Of a stretch of 64,000 nt of DNA, positions 10,728 through 21,505 are shown in pieces. The stretch comes from Marsupella aquatica. Its lineage: Eukaryota; Marchantiophyta. Made by a program: the position numbers and the translations under genes. Within the stretch, counting starts at the first letter, position 1, and every line of letters starts with the position of its first letter. The stretch spans positions 18,600,001-18,664,000 of the forward strand of contig OZ316897.1 in NCBI GenBank assembly GCA_973895155.1, read 5' to 3'. The notes beneath the pieces were generated by a model. It was not told where the DNA came from. It did no database searches and worked only from the letters and a program-made list of their open reading frames with translations.

Positions 10728-13700
10728 TCATCTGCTTCCTTCAAGCGTGGCAATCTCCACGAGAATCTTATGAAGAGCTTGTGGTCTAGAGAAGAATGGG
10801 GCATGATCACTACCCTTAACTTTAAAATACTTCTCCGGTGGATTTGCAAGTATTATTGCGTCTTGGTTTGCGGCAGGCAAGGCGTTATCATCTGTTGTCC
10901 CAATAAAAAATCGCCGTACACTCCCATAGTTTTCACTAGTTAGGACAAGTTTCTCCATAAGAGGAGCAAATGGAACAGGCCGCAATGACACTGCTGCCAA
11001 CGCTATATCCTGTAATTTCATTCCATAAAAGAGGGCATCAGCATCTCAAATCCGCAACAAGAGAAGACTGAACATATGTTTTTATTGGGTGGCAGGGTCA
11101 TTCACGCTGTGTACCCCCTAAATATCCACCTAAATCTACCCGCGTTCTACACTACGTGAGGGCAAGGTCCATACAATGTGCTGAGTGAGTGACCCAGAAC
11201 AATTCTCAACAAATGAACTGTAGATTAATGTACATTAAAAAAACTATCTCCTTCATAAACATCAGCAATTATCCTCACTGAACAAGACTCCCACTATTCT
11301 TAGTGCGCAACAGTTCTATAGGCAAACGGAGATGTAAGGGAGGCCCATACCTTTGCTGGGCTTTGATTATAAAACACGTCTCTAATTAGAACTTTATCAA
11401 CTTCCAGGGCAGTTGGAAAATTATTCGGTCCATTGCCATAGACGAAAGACTGAGCCGTCTGTAGAAGGTCATTCTCTGAGCCAGGCTGTGATACCAGTTA
11501 AGAAAACAGTCTCAGTGAACTGACATGGCAAACAAAAACTTGTTGGAGCGTTGGAAGCTGTCCTGATAAGAACAGTGTCCAAAGGTAGTGCTAGTTAGCC
11601 AAAGAGATCAATCAATCTAGCCACTACCCCATGCGCAGACAGGTAGACGTTGAGACAAGAATACCTGTCGTGAGAAAACATCATAGGCTCTCTGCCCGTT
11701 AATAACCATTGCAGCCGCTACAAAGACAGCTTTGGATATTTTCTTTGAATGATGCTCCATAGCATATGATACACTGGCACCTCCCATGTTGTGGCCAACT
11801 AATATCACCTTCACAAGCCGTTGTCAACAGTTCAAAATTTAAGGCTCTGTCAACAAAGTACACCTGAGATACATTGTACACATGTACTAATGACGGCTGT
11901 AGCATGAAGTGACGAAGTCTGTCTCCCATCGCCAATTCAGTTGAATGTGTTCATTCCTGATGCAATGTTTTAATTCGGTCCATGTTAACTTCGAAGTCCG
12001 TGAATCAATCCACATTCCTTTTTCTGGAATCATTGTACTATTATTGACATACGCTTCACTGCAAAAAGTCGTTCTTTGAACTTTACAATGTAATCATATA
12101 ACAAGAATTGTCTCAACCGAAATCGAATTAGAAACAGAAAAACACAACCCAGCACAACACAACGTGGAAGGAGTAACTTAAGAACTAAGGTGACAAACTC
12201 GTGGGAGCCATCTACAGCACAGAAATTATAGGGACTCTGTCATTTAACTAACCTTCTTATTTTCCCCGAGTTTCTCAAGAAAGTCGAAAAGGGGCTTGGT
12301 GTATTGAGCAAGACTCATAATTTTGTTTGGATCTGTTTGATCGATCCCAGATCCAGTGAGATCAACGGCAGATGCAGTAAACCCCGACTCCTCCAAAAGT
12401 GCGATTGTTTTGTACCAGCACCACGCCCCGTGACCACCACCGTGAACTAACACAAAATGCTTCGTTTCTACTTGTTCTAGTACCTTCTCAGTCTGCAGCC
12501 AAAACAAGACAATATCAGCAAGGAACTAAAAAAGCGTTACTCTCTCCCCTCACAACACAACGGATTGGAGCGAAACATTGCACAGAGCGATCAATTTTTT
12601 AAATAGACATACAATGCTGGCTACAGAGAATCAATGGACAAGAAAAAACATATTCTTTGCAATCCCGAGGTATATTTTCAGGCATCTGATCAGCACGCAC
12701 AGAAGAGTCAAACGGATAAGACTCAACAAAAGCAGGCCATCGTATATTTGAAGGCAACCTGACCATTTTTCTGACCTCAGAGCAACAAAAGAAGTCCCAA
12801 ACAATTTCCTTTTGTCTCCGCAAAAGACAAAAGAAGTCCCAAACTGAGGGAGACTTCCGCTCTAAGTCTGTAGAGACAAGCGGAGACTTCCATGCCCTCG
12901 ACGAAACCCTTTGCGCGGAAGTTTGGGACTTCTTTTATCTTCTTCTGAACTTGAGGGAGAGTACATCGCTCGTTTAAGGTTCTGCAGGAAGACCATAGAG
13001 CGATAAGGGAGAACTCCCATAGGTCACAACCCCTCTCTTAACCCAACATTATAGAGGTCTTCTCGCTAGTACGAAAGTCTTGTCAGCAAGGATATATATT
13101 TCGCATCCCAAAGGCCTTCAAGGTACCAAAACAGTCGCACTATTCGGAAACTTCGTTCCAAATGTATTGCCCTTCGAACCCATCACCTCTTCTAAGACAA
13201 GTCATCCACCGTGATACACCTATTTTTGGTATCACAAACTGAAGTGTATGTACAGCTTACCGCTAAAGCACCGGCCGCACTCCCTGGCTGAAACCGAGAC
13301 TCACTAACTTAATTTTACATTCGACAGCTGAACACCTCAGACTGAGGTGAAAATTACATGCAATAGCAGCAACAGGATGCACACAGATATGCAGAGACAG
13401 CCAGATAAGCAAACAATATTAAAAATCCCGGCGTTTAGAGATTTTCTGCAAAATCCACTCTGAGAGCAAGTAACTAACGGGATTGATCGGTGTGGACTGG
13501 CTCAAAACCACAACCTCCTTCCCAGTCAATGGATGAAGGAATACAATGAAAGAAGTAAAAATATTAGAGCGCGTGCGCAGGGAAAGCCGTACATTGTATC
13601 TAAAGCTCGATCAACACATTACATTCTGAGCCAGCGCCTGAACTTCTGGAAGGTGAATCCAGCTCTGACGCATGCCTTCGACGCAGATTAATACCCAAGC

Positions 13701-14238
13701 AAGGACTAAAAATTGAGATGAATTGAGGCCCTAAACAGGAGAAAACTTCTTTCTTAGTGGTGAAGGACGACATTCCAAATGTAGCCCAGAATAATGTCCA
13801 TAGCCACATTTGGTCCCCAGCAAAGCTAGAGAAGCGTACTGAAAGGAAGAAATGAAACAACGAGTTTTTTGAACTAAGATGGCAATCCAAATGATGCATG
13901 ATACGGTCACGAAGACTGACCAAGCCGTTTAGTAGCTGGTGAGGATGCAACACGGGGTCAGTAACCGAGCGTGCTCTAGTGCTGGAACTACGAGGGAGCT
14001 TTCCGCTACTCGGAGCTGAAGCTCCTTGCGAGGTACGTTGGGACATAGAGCGCTCCAACCGCATTTGCGCTTTCTGATGCTGCTGCAAAGCTAACGCTAG
14101 AGCCTGCTGCTGTATCATCTCCTCCTCCATCGAACTCTTCTTATTATCTTTCAACTTTCCCCTTTGACTGCCTCCCTTCTTCTTCTTCGCTCTGCTGGAC
14201 CAAGACCCCTTGGCCATCCCGGCTAACTGGTTCCCCAT
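10728..14238 (-). CDS. MES11-type methylesterase-like alpha/beta hydrolase, nucleophile replaced by Asn
   Basis: Exons on the minus strand: 14238-13921, 12492-12253, 11808-11665, 11485-11351, 11009-10728; all introns are phase 0 and the product is 372 aa. Residues 1-106 are a basic, Ser-rich extension starting MGNQLAG (possible N-myristoylation) and ending SVTDPVLHPHQLLNGL, as in the MES11-14 branch of plant methylesterases. The hydrolase domain follows: FVLVHGGGHGAWCWYKTI, LTGSGIDQTDP, VILVGHNMGGASVSYAM, FNQSP-like FYNQSPAK, and GSDHAPFFSRP. Asp320 and His348 of the triad are present. The nucleophile position, residue 193 in GHNMGG, is Asn rather than Ser; Arabidopsis MES11 has Asp there as I recall. 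The family hydrolyses methyl esters of hormones such as salicylate, jasmonate or indole-acetate, but hydrolysis by this protein is doubtful. Intron 1 (1428 bp) holds an inverted repeat. Confidence 0.92.
12785..12937. repeat. Inverted repeat inside methylesterase intron 1
   Basis: The 16-base arm AAAAGAAGTCCCAAAC occurs twice directly, near 12786 and 12828, and once inverted as GTTTGGGACTTCTTTT near 12920. Between the arms GGAGACTTCC is also repeated directly. The stretch could fold into a hairpin with roughly 80 bases of loop. It may be the remnant of a small inverted-repeat transposon or a small-RNA source; the sequence does not decide. Confidence 0.75.
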
Positions 14239-14594
14239 GATCCCGCTTCCCTCTCCGTCCTCACCGACACCTTCAGCTCAAGCAAATCTTTCACATTCCG
14301 GCCTCCACATCCAGCCCTCTCTCATCCTTCACCTGAACCTCCTCTTTCCAAATGCTCACCCACATTTCCAACCTCTCCTCGTGCAAATTCTCCGTTCTTC
14401 GCGCTGCCAAATAGCCCTGCTCCATCATCGCCCCAAGCCCACATCACCTAACGCTCTCCGTCATCTCCATTTCGCAGCAGTCCATCGTCTTTGACTCACC
14501 TCTCCATCTTCCGCAACTAATCGTTCCTCCACAGCTGCGATCCTCCGAGCACCTCTGTACGTCACTCCGATCCGGAGCAATTGCTGTCCAAATC

Positions 14595-14750
14595 CTTCGA
14601 AGCGTTGTTGTACTGTACATTCCTCAGAGCTCTCCAGTGCGACCCTTTGAAGCTTTGTTGCACAGTAGATTCCTCAGATCTCTTCAGTGAGAGAGCTATT
14701 GAAGCTTCCATGTACAGTCAATTGCGCAGAGCGCTTCAGAGAGAGCCAGA
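14595..14750. repeat. Three tandem ~50-bp units
   Basis: Units start near 14598, 14647 and 14699 with GAAGC(G/T)TT or GAAGCTTC, continue with a GTAC(A/T)GT-type segment and end in a CAGAGC..TTCAG-type segment. Divergence between units is moderate. Confidence 0.65.
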
Positions 14751-14779
14751 GCGACTAATCAAGAGCCCAGAGCGACTAA

Positions 14780-15165
14780 TCAAGACCAGACCAGAGCAGA
14801 ACAGAGCAGAACAGAACAGAGCAGAACAGAACAGAACAGAGCTGAGCTGAACATAGCAGAGGAGAAACAGGGGAACAGAGTAAAGGAGAGCAGTGCCGCG
14901 CACTACTGCTGCTCCTCCTGAACCAAGCTCTGCAAAAGCCAGAGCAAATGTGCCACCTCTTACAAGAACAACTCACTTCCCTCCGTTCGGACGGGACGAA
15001 AGCCCTTCGCCGCGAGAAACCCGGCTTCCCGTCCCGTCCCCTCCCGTCCCGTCCCGTGCTGTACCACACACTGTACTTTGCGTTGCTTTACCGGCCTGCC
15101 GGATCGGCATCCCACGCTACCTCAAACCGAACCGAACGGAACCTAACCGAACCGAACGGCGGGGC
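14780..15165. repeat. Three pentamer microsatellites: CAGAA/CAGAG, CCCGT, ACCGA
   Basis: CAGAA/CAGAG/CAGAA-type pentamers run from about 14780 to 14870, CCCGT/CCCCT pentamers from about 15030 to 15058, and ACCGA/ACGGA-type pentamers from about 15124 to 15162. Having three different pentanucleotide tracts within 400 bp upstream of one gene is unusual. Confidence 0.85.
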
Positions 15166-15420
15166 TCGAAACTCGCGCCCAGGCGATTACCGAGCCCGAC
15201 GACGGTGACGACGGAGGGTCTGACCCATGGCGGAGAACGGGCGCCGTCGATCTCGGGAATCGACCTGCTCCATGATTGTGTTTTGACACGATTTCTGCTC
15301 TGTGCCTTTTTCGGGATGCAGAGACGTACGTAATGCATGCAACACCGCCTTTATTTTCAATTAAATAAACTTTTCTGTTGGGGTCTCCCAGACGAATCTG
15401 TTGCAGTTTTATATTGGCCA

Positions 15421-16178
15421 TCTCATGGAGGCGGGTTCACACATAACTACAGTACTTGGATGTTTGACTTTTGGAGTTCAAGAGACCAAACATCCTGTGG
15501 CACCCAACAGAAGGGTATCCAGAACTTCATGAATATGCTCTATCCATAACTCCATGAATATGCACCAAGTTTTTCTTTTTCAATTTGCTGTACCTTACCT
15601 CCGTAGTTATGGGTATGGACAAGTTATGGATTATGGAATTTATGTCCATGATTTTTTGTCATAAAGATTAGTCTTATGTCATAACCATTAGTCACTGTAG
15701 AGGTTAACCATTAGTCACTGTAGAGGTTGGTGAAAGAAAAAATCAAAAAAAAATTGCACAATCTTGTGAAAAAGTTATGACCTATTCTTTATGACTGGAT
15801 GTCATCATTCATAATTTCCAAACTTTGAGATGCCCTAAAGTTGCTACAGATAGTCCTGCACATAGTGCATGTCATTGAGACATGGGCATTGAAAGGATGG
15901 TGCAGAGAGAAGGGGGCCATAAAACTACTGGCTATTCAGACATGGGTTGTCCTATCTGACTAGCATGACAGTTGACATTGAATATAAAATCACTACATGG
16001 AATGCAAATTCCCTAATGAAAAGAAGAGTTCCAATAGGGGGCGCCTCCATTGCAATAATGGATGCGCAATCAAACTGAAGAATCTTTGATGTAGATATGA
16101 TAGCAATTGCGCAACCCAAGAAATTTTTGAAGAGTGTGAACATCGATCCGAAGGCATTGGCAGGAGCAGCATGATCAA
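15421..16178. other. Intergenic, probably transposon-derived
   Basis: No intact gene. A 23-base sequence beginning AACCATTAGTCACTG is tandemly duplicated at about 15682-15729. The last 200 bases lead in to the Gypsy-like fragment and may be part of the same dead element, but I could not recognise the protein. Confidence 0.4.
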
Positions 16179-16440
16179 ATGAATGCCAAGGTATTTGCTG
16201 ATGTTGAACTAAAAGAGGTGATTGCTAGACTTTCGGAGGCGGGTACATTCTACCCGGTGCTAGCAAGTGAATGGGTATTGTCGATTGTAGTAGTACCTCA
16301 AAGACAGCATTGGATAGTAAGCCAAAGATTTGGGCCTTCCAGGATTATAGGAAGTTGCATTACACCACTCGAAATGATCATTACCTACTACCATTTACGG
16401 AAATCAGGATTGAGGTAAACAACTTCAATCTTGGATTCGG
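16179..16440 (+). pseudogene. Frameshifted Ty3/Gypsy reverse-transcriptase fragment
   Basis: In one frame from 16179 the translation includes LKEVIARLSEAGTFYPVLAS followed by EWVLSIVVVP. The reading then continues in another frame as KIWAFQDYRKLHYTTRNDHY and LLPFTEI. This matches the N-terminal block of plant Ty3/Gypsy reverse transcriptase, where a segment like SEWVSPVVVVPKK is followed by DYRKLN..T.KDHYPLPF. The catalytic YxDD box and RNase H are not found. The frame change, stops upstream and lack of the rest show that this is a dead fragment. Confidence 0.7.
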
Positions 16441-16903
16441 TACTTTGGTTATAATCAGATTCGATTGGATCAAGTAAAAGGATCAGCTGAGGATGACATT
16501 GACCATAAATGCGCTGGCAGATTGACCAAACAAGAAGCATGACTACACTTCTTGTTTTGCCCATGGCCAGAAGCGTTTCTAAGGCAAAATAGATCCAAGA
16601 ATAGACCAGATACCTACTCCACATTCTTTAGAAAACACACTTTCTGACAAACAAAAAGTAGTAAAGCATTCTCTGGGAAATTCCTCCATCTTAAACAACT
16701 CATGAGGTAAGGATGCCTCTGGACTACCAAGGAGTTTGGGTTGAGGGACATACGTTCCCAAGATGAATGTTTGGGCCAAGGTTGACTACCTAGGTGGAAA
16801 CTCCTGCTGGATTCAGTATGAGCCTTCCATACCCAGCTGCTGGTGTCATTGTCTGCTGCCCAGACCCTGCTCTCGCCAATTATTTCCAGGTGTAACTAGC
16901 TAT

Positions 16904-16972
16904 AAATGGTGGATTTGAACCCTGGACCTGGCTTGCCTCATTTGAATGCCCTACCACTACACCAGAGTGTGG
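16904..16972 (-). repeat. tRNA-like sequence with A and B boxes (SINE head or tRNA relic)
   Basis: On the minus strand TGGTGTAGTGG (16964-16954) fits the pol III A box and GGTTCAAATCC (16921-16911) fits the B box, with 32 bases between them as in a tRNA. The acceptor and T stems do not pair well, so I do not call a functional tRNA. It may be the head of a tRNA-derived SINE. Confidence 0.45.
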
Positions 16973-17048
16973 GTCATGTTCAGAGTAGTCTGTGGCTAGT
17001 GTAGTCTGTGGCTAATATTTAAGCCAATATTGGGGTCAGGCACGTTTG

Positions 17049-17394
17049 TGTTAGGATTTACTCTTAGGTCTAGAGTTACGACTATACCGTAGTTAAGGCT
17101 AACCTTAGTTGCAGACTTGGTTAGGTTAGTCATGCTGTGCACACTCTATAACCAAGCAGTGTTTGCTTGGAGATGGGGGAACTCAGGTTCATTGTTACAG
17201 AGTTAGTTGAGAGATAGAGAGAGCTTGTGTTGTGGATGTTTGGTATGGCCGGTCGGCTTAGAGTGCAATAAAGCTCGTATGTGTTCCCGTGGACGTAGCC
17301 TCATGTGCAGGTGAACCACGTATCTCTCTGTGTCGACTCTTGTGCGTTGGATGGTTCATGGGCTTGTCGTTGCAATTGTCGTCTATGCTCTACA
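17049..17394 (+). mobile_element. Copia-type solo LTR with 5-bp target duplication
   Basis: The 346-bp segment begins TGTTAG and ends CTACA, and is flanked on both sides by GTTTG (17044-17048 and 17395-17399), a typical 5-bp target-site duplication. Inside are a TATA-like CTATAACC near 17147, an AATAAA at about 17268 and the block GTTCCCGTGGACGTAG then GAACCACGTA, which is characteristic of the R/U5 part of plant Ty1/Copia LTRs. No internal region or second LTR follows, so this is a solo LTR left by recombination between LTRs. Confidence 0.85.
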
Positions 17395-17399
17395 GTTTG

Positions 17400-18098
17400 G
17401 GCAGCGGGCAACATCTCCCTAGCTAGTTGCATTGCAGGCTAATCACCATTGATTAGCCTGAGGCTTATTTTTCATCCTTAATCCTGCTGGTGGCTTGGCC
17501 CTGCTTTTGGTAGCACTCATGCTTGCCTTTGTTGAAACTTGCTTGTTCACGGTCTGCTCATGGTACCACTACATAACTAAGTATTGCTATGTGACTGGAG
17601 ATATATATGACTTAGTTACTGCCAAACCAAAGAGAACCTTTACCAGGTTTGAATCTGACTCCATGTCTGGTGGAACCTCTTGCTTAAGTAGGAGCTACAC
17701 CACTTTTGGTCCTTGGATACCTCCATGTGCACTATCTAGCTAACCCAGATCATTCTCTTATCTCAGCTCTTGGAAGTGTAGACTTGCTTACCAGACAAAT
17801 GGAAGAACAAGCTCTGATATTAAGAGAGCTTGGCCTGCCTTATTACCCTCGATCATGTGGCCGTTTGAAAAGGTTCAAGCCCATCATTACTCGGTGGTCG
17901 GGGTTGCATTGATCATGATAGTGTTCGAGTACAAAGTCCAAGTCCAAGCTTGAGATTGTCAGTCCACTAATAACTATGCTATTTGTACTTTGCCCTGCTA
18001 GATTTCCAGCCTAATTAATGCTTAACTACCCTATCCCTACTCTTATTATTGTGGTGTCCCAGGTATGCAACTCTCCTTTTTATAAGACAAATGTTAAA
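17400..18098. other. Intergenic, no recognised gene
   Basis: Short ORFs at 17495-17743 and 17706-17912 match nothing I recognise. GATTAGCC occurs as a small inverted repeat around 17430-17465 (GGCTAATCACC and GATTAGCC), perhaps a transposon footprint. Confidence 0.35.
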
Positions 18099-18180
18099 TT
18101 CCTTATATAGTAATATATGGCTTTATATCCATCCAATTGATAATGTAAAGCTTTATTTTAGCCTAGTAAAGTATTGCTTT
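18099..18180. repeat. Left copy of an ~82-bp direct repeat
   Basis: The sequence starting TTCCTTATATAGTAATATA and containing ATCCATCCAATTGATA then GTAAAGC reappears at 19523-19604. The two copies flank the dispersed repeat between them. Confidence 0.75.
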
Positions 18181-19520
18181 CCAAACAAGAGGGGAATCAA
18201 ATGGGACACACACTAAGAGGGAACAAATAATGCACATGCACTAGGATTAAAGAGGTCCCTCATCCATCCACAAGAAGTACAAGAGTACATAATGAATATG
18301 GTACTCTATACTAATAATTACAGTATTGCAAGTATTATAATATTGCATAATGTAATAATGATATTAATTTAATTGAAGTAGGTTAATTAAACACAATAGG
18401 TTAGATGATCGAGAAAATACAATAATCTAATTATAGGAATTATTCATCCTTCGCATGCATGGATGACAAGGAGGGGTACGTGAGGCATCTTTGATACTCA
18501 CTCCCCAGGGACTCCCCCCTATCGCGTGTCAGTCCTCCCCTTGCACCTCAGTATTGGCCCTCAACCACAAGCTCTACCCTAACTAGCACAATAATATATT
18601 ATTAAAAACTGTAATACATTCTTGGACCAATTTATGTTGTGGTAGTCATTCAAATTGTTGGGCTGTTTTGGGTGAAAGAAATCAAATAGCAGAAAAAAAC
18701 CAAGGCTTAGCAACAACAAAAAATGTTGTCCCTTGGATGCAGGCCGAGGCAACCAAGCCCCGATTCCCTCCGCCCTGACAACCCCGACTCCTCCCAACTC
18801 CCTCCCGTAGGACTCCCCTTGCAACTTTCCTCCCTCCTGCCTAGTGCGCTACCTTGAGGCAAGGTGTGAGGCAACTCCCTCAACTTCCCTCCCAACACGC
18901 CCTTGCCCCTCGCACCACCCCCCTCCCGGGCTCCCTCCCTCACTCCCCACCTCACACAGAACTACTCTCGCAGTGCCCCTGCGACTGGCTGGGATGGACA
19001 GCCAGGGTCTGGGGTCCAGGCACACTCAACTTGGACAGTGTCAAGTGAGCTATCCCCAGCCCTAACTCAACCCCTTCCCTTGGTTCCAACTCCCTGCTGA
19101 GCCCTTGGTTGTGTCGTGTCTTGCCACTTGGTTCTGCACTTAATGATGCATGGGTTGTGGGTGCGCAACAACATCACCATTTGCACAACAAAACTTAATA
19201 CTTTATGACTTCTTTCACCTCAACAACATTTTTTTACTGAACAATGTCTTATACTTGGCGGCATCTTTTGGTTAACGACAGATCATCAACATCAACAACA
19301 TCTTCTACTAATAAACATTTTGTATTTAATAACATTTGTTACTTGACAACATCTTGTTTGTTTAGGGTTAGTTTAGGACATAACATCTTTTTATTTCCTG
19401 ACATCTTTAAGATAACAACATCTTTGACTTGACGACAACTTTGGCACCATGATATCTTTTTACTAAAAAAAAAACACCATCTTTTATGGAACATCTTTTG
19501 TGCAACGGTGGTATTGAGCT
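18170..19520 (+). repeat. Dispersed repeat, copy 1 (with ACATCTTTT array at right end)
   Basis: The left part (18176-18333, from CTTTCCAAACAAGAGG to AGTATTGCAAG) and the right part (19009-19520, from GGTCCAGGCACAC onward) are closely matched in the same order at 52488-53130. The 675 bases between them in this copy (about 18334-19008, including a C-rich stretch) are absent from the other copy. The right end contains many ACATC-type motifs spaced about 15-25 bp, such as AACAACATCTTTT, and finishes near ACATCTTTTGTGCAACGG and TATTGAGCTAGTT. Confidence 0.8.
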
Positions 19521-19522
19521 AG

Positions 19523-19604
19523 TTCCTTATATAATAATATACCACTTTACATCCATCCAATTGATACTGTAAAGCTTATTTTAGTCTAATAAACTATTGT
19601 TTCT
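19523..19604. repeat. Right copy of the ~82-bp direct repeat
   Basis: Matches 18099-18180 with scattered differences. The pair could be an old duplicated target or short terminal repeats of a larger element; neither is proven. Confidence 0.75.
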
Positions 19605-20808
19605 CTCAGCCCAGAGAATTCAATCATCATGCATGATCATCATTGTGACATACGACACATCCCATCCTTCTTTCCATCCACATAAATTTGGGTGGATCCT
19701 AGAGTCACAGTCTAGAGGCTTCACTGTAGATTCCGCTTCAGTGTAGATTCCTAGACCACAACTTCAGCTTCTCCTTGCCATTAGTTAGATAGATTACAAT
19801 AAGAATTGGATAAGAATTCTTTACAAGAGAGACAGGGCTCACACAAATCTGAATTAAGCAAATACTCTTAGAAATCATTCAATGTCAGCTTCAGTTCTAA
19901 GCACAATGGTTGAAGGGAAAGGTTGGGCACGGAAGGTAGATGGTTTAAATGGCTTAGTAGACAACAGTCTTTTACAACTTAGAATGCCAAGATATAGGGA
20001 CCCTAATTTGAGGGTACTCAAAACATAATTTCAAAGGAAGAAAAGAGAAGGTCTAAGGGGGTTCTGTCTGTGGTAAAAAAGTTGAGAAAAAATTTAGGAA
20101 CTACAAAGTGTACACTACCTTCAAGCAATTTAACATAATCAAACAAAGACCTCTGGAAAATAGTACTCCTGAGTAGGTCAGGCGGATTGGCCATAAGGCT
20201 CATCATTAGGGGGATTGTCCATAATGGGATGCAAAAGAGTTGAGTCAAGGAATCCAAATATGTAACTTCATATGCTGCTATCATTTTGACTGGACGAGAA
20301 AGAGTTACTAATATTTCCTTGAAACTTATACGCTTGATCTCAAATGTGTGATCATGCAAATGGCTTTAAAAATTCTTTTTGATTCTGTTTCAAAATCAAA
20401 GTGTCTTATTATAGTAAAGGCCATCAAGGAGCACATGAGGTACGGAAAGAGGGTCCTAGTTGTTTTAGACACCCCAGTACTGGGGTAACTAGTCGCAGGT
20501 TAGCATTAGTGTTATTAATGTCCACAAAAACAAGGGAAGCAGCCCTAGTTTTGAGGGGCTTTATTCTCACAATTCCATAACTGGGAATTAACATATGAAA
20601 CACATCAACCCGGGCATCAAGCTATGGAAAAACTGAAGTGATATTTTGGGAAAACGACAAGAAAAATAGATTGGGAAAATTTGAAGGGCCATTCAACAAT
20701 TTGTTGGCATGCAATTGGTTGCATGAATTAAAGATGGAAAATATTTGGCCATGCAGTATTAGATTTTGGAAATATTTGGCCATACGGTATTAGATTGTAG
20801 CATACAAT
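19605..20808. other. Intergenic, no recognised gene
   Basis: The longest frame, 20018-20359 on the minus strand (113 codons), is unlike any protein I know. A GTCTAGAGGCTTCACTG segment near 19710 is shared with the 26-28 kb repeat array. An imperfect ~38-bp tandem duplication (ATATTTGGCCAT) lies at about 20738-20800. Confidence 0.4.
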
Positions 20809-21505
20809 ACTACACCGTTCACTGTAATTAGTGTTATGCCAGAATTAGTGTCGTGTCCAATTAGTGATAGTCACACTAATTTATGTGAGTTTGATCCGGA
20901 AGCAAAAGTAACACTAATTGGTGTCGGTTTTCAAATTATTATTTTAAGGTTTTGTTTGAATGTTTTGTTGTAGAGCATTTGGAAGTGAAAGCTTTGTAGT
21001 GGTGGAGGGCGAGAGTATCTACTAGGGATTTGAGGACTCTGTAACATTTACTCCCGCACGCAATCATTTTTGGAGGTTTTATTTCACATCCAACAGTAGA
21101 GTATTTGGAGGTGCGAAGAACTCTATAGTCATGGAGGCTAAAGCATCTATTAGGGATCTTTTTCTCAGCTCACATTGAACTACCCCTCACATTGTGCTCA
21201 TCAATCAATGTTGGCCTGAATGAGAATGACAACTGAATACGCTAACAAAGAGCCTGTGATGAGAGCCCTGGTTGCCATGAACATTGAAGTCCTATCATTC
21301 TGGCATCGCGTGATACAAGTCTAAAAGTCACATGAATTAGTGTTACAACTCGGAATTAGTGTGACTAACACAAATATGCAAGTAGACCCAGAAAATGTGA
21401 GTGACTCGGAATTAGTGTGACTAACACAAATATGCAAGTAGACCCAGAAAATGGGCGTTCTCAAATTAGTCTTACTCACACTAATTAGGGTGAACAGTGT
21501 AGTTT
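20809..21505. mobile_element. ~0.7-kb non-autonomous element with terminal inverted repeats
   Basis: The left end reads ACTACACCGTTCAC and the right end, inverted, ACTACACTGTTCAC. Both are followed by a TAATTAGTGT-type motif. The motif AATTAGTGT recurs many times close to both ends and is sparse in the middle, as in DNA elements with subterminal repeats. At 21349-21455 a ~54-bp unit (CTCGGAATTAGTGTGACTAA) is tandemly duplicated almost exactly. No transposase frame is present. I could not find a convincing target duplication, so the superfamily is open. Confidence 0.7.

Larger units (their letters stand above)
14239..15420. other. Upstream region of the methylesterase gene, low-complexity and repeat-rich
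   Basis: The segment is C-rich near the gene start and then passes into three kinds of short tandem repeats, described separately. ORFs such as 14893-15333 arise from these repeats and are not called. It most likely includes the promoter of the minus-strand methylesterase gene, but no TATA box could be assigned. Confidence 0.5.

Noticed and set aside
14893-15333. 146-codon plus-strand ORF with P/R-rich translation
   Set aside because: Generated by pentamer tracts and C-rich sequence; no family similarity and a competing frame on each strand.
16904-16972. Functional tRNA gene
   Set aside because: The A and B boxes fit, but acceptor and T stems do not pair, so only a tRNA-like element is reported.
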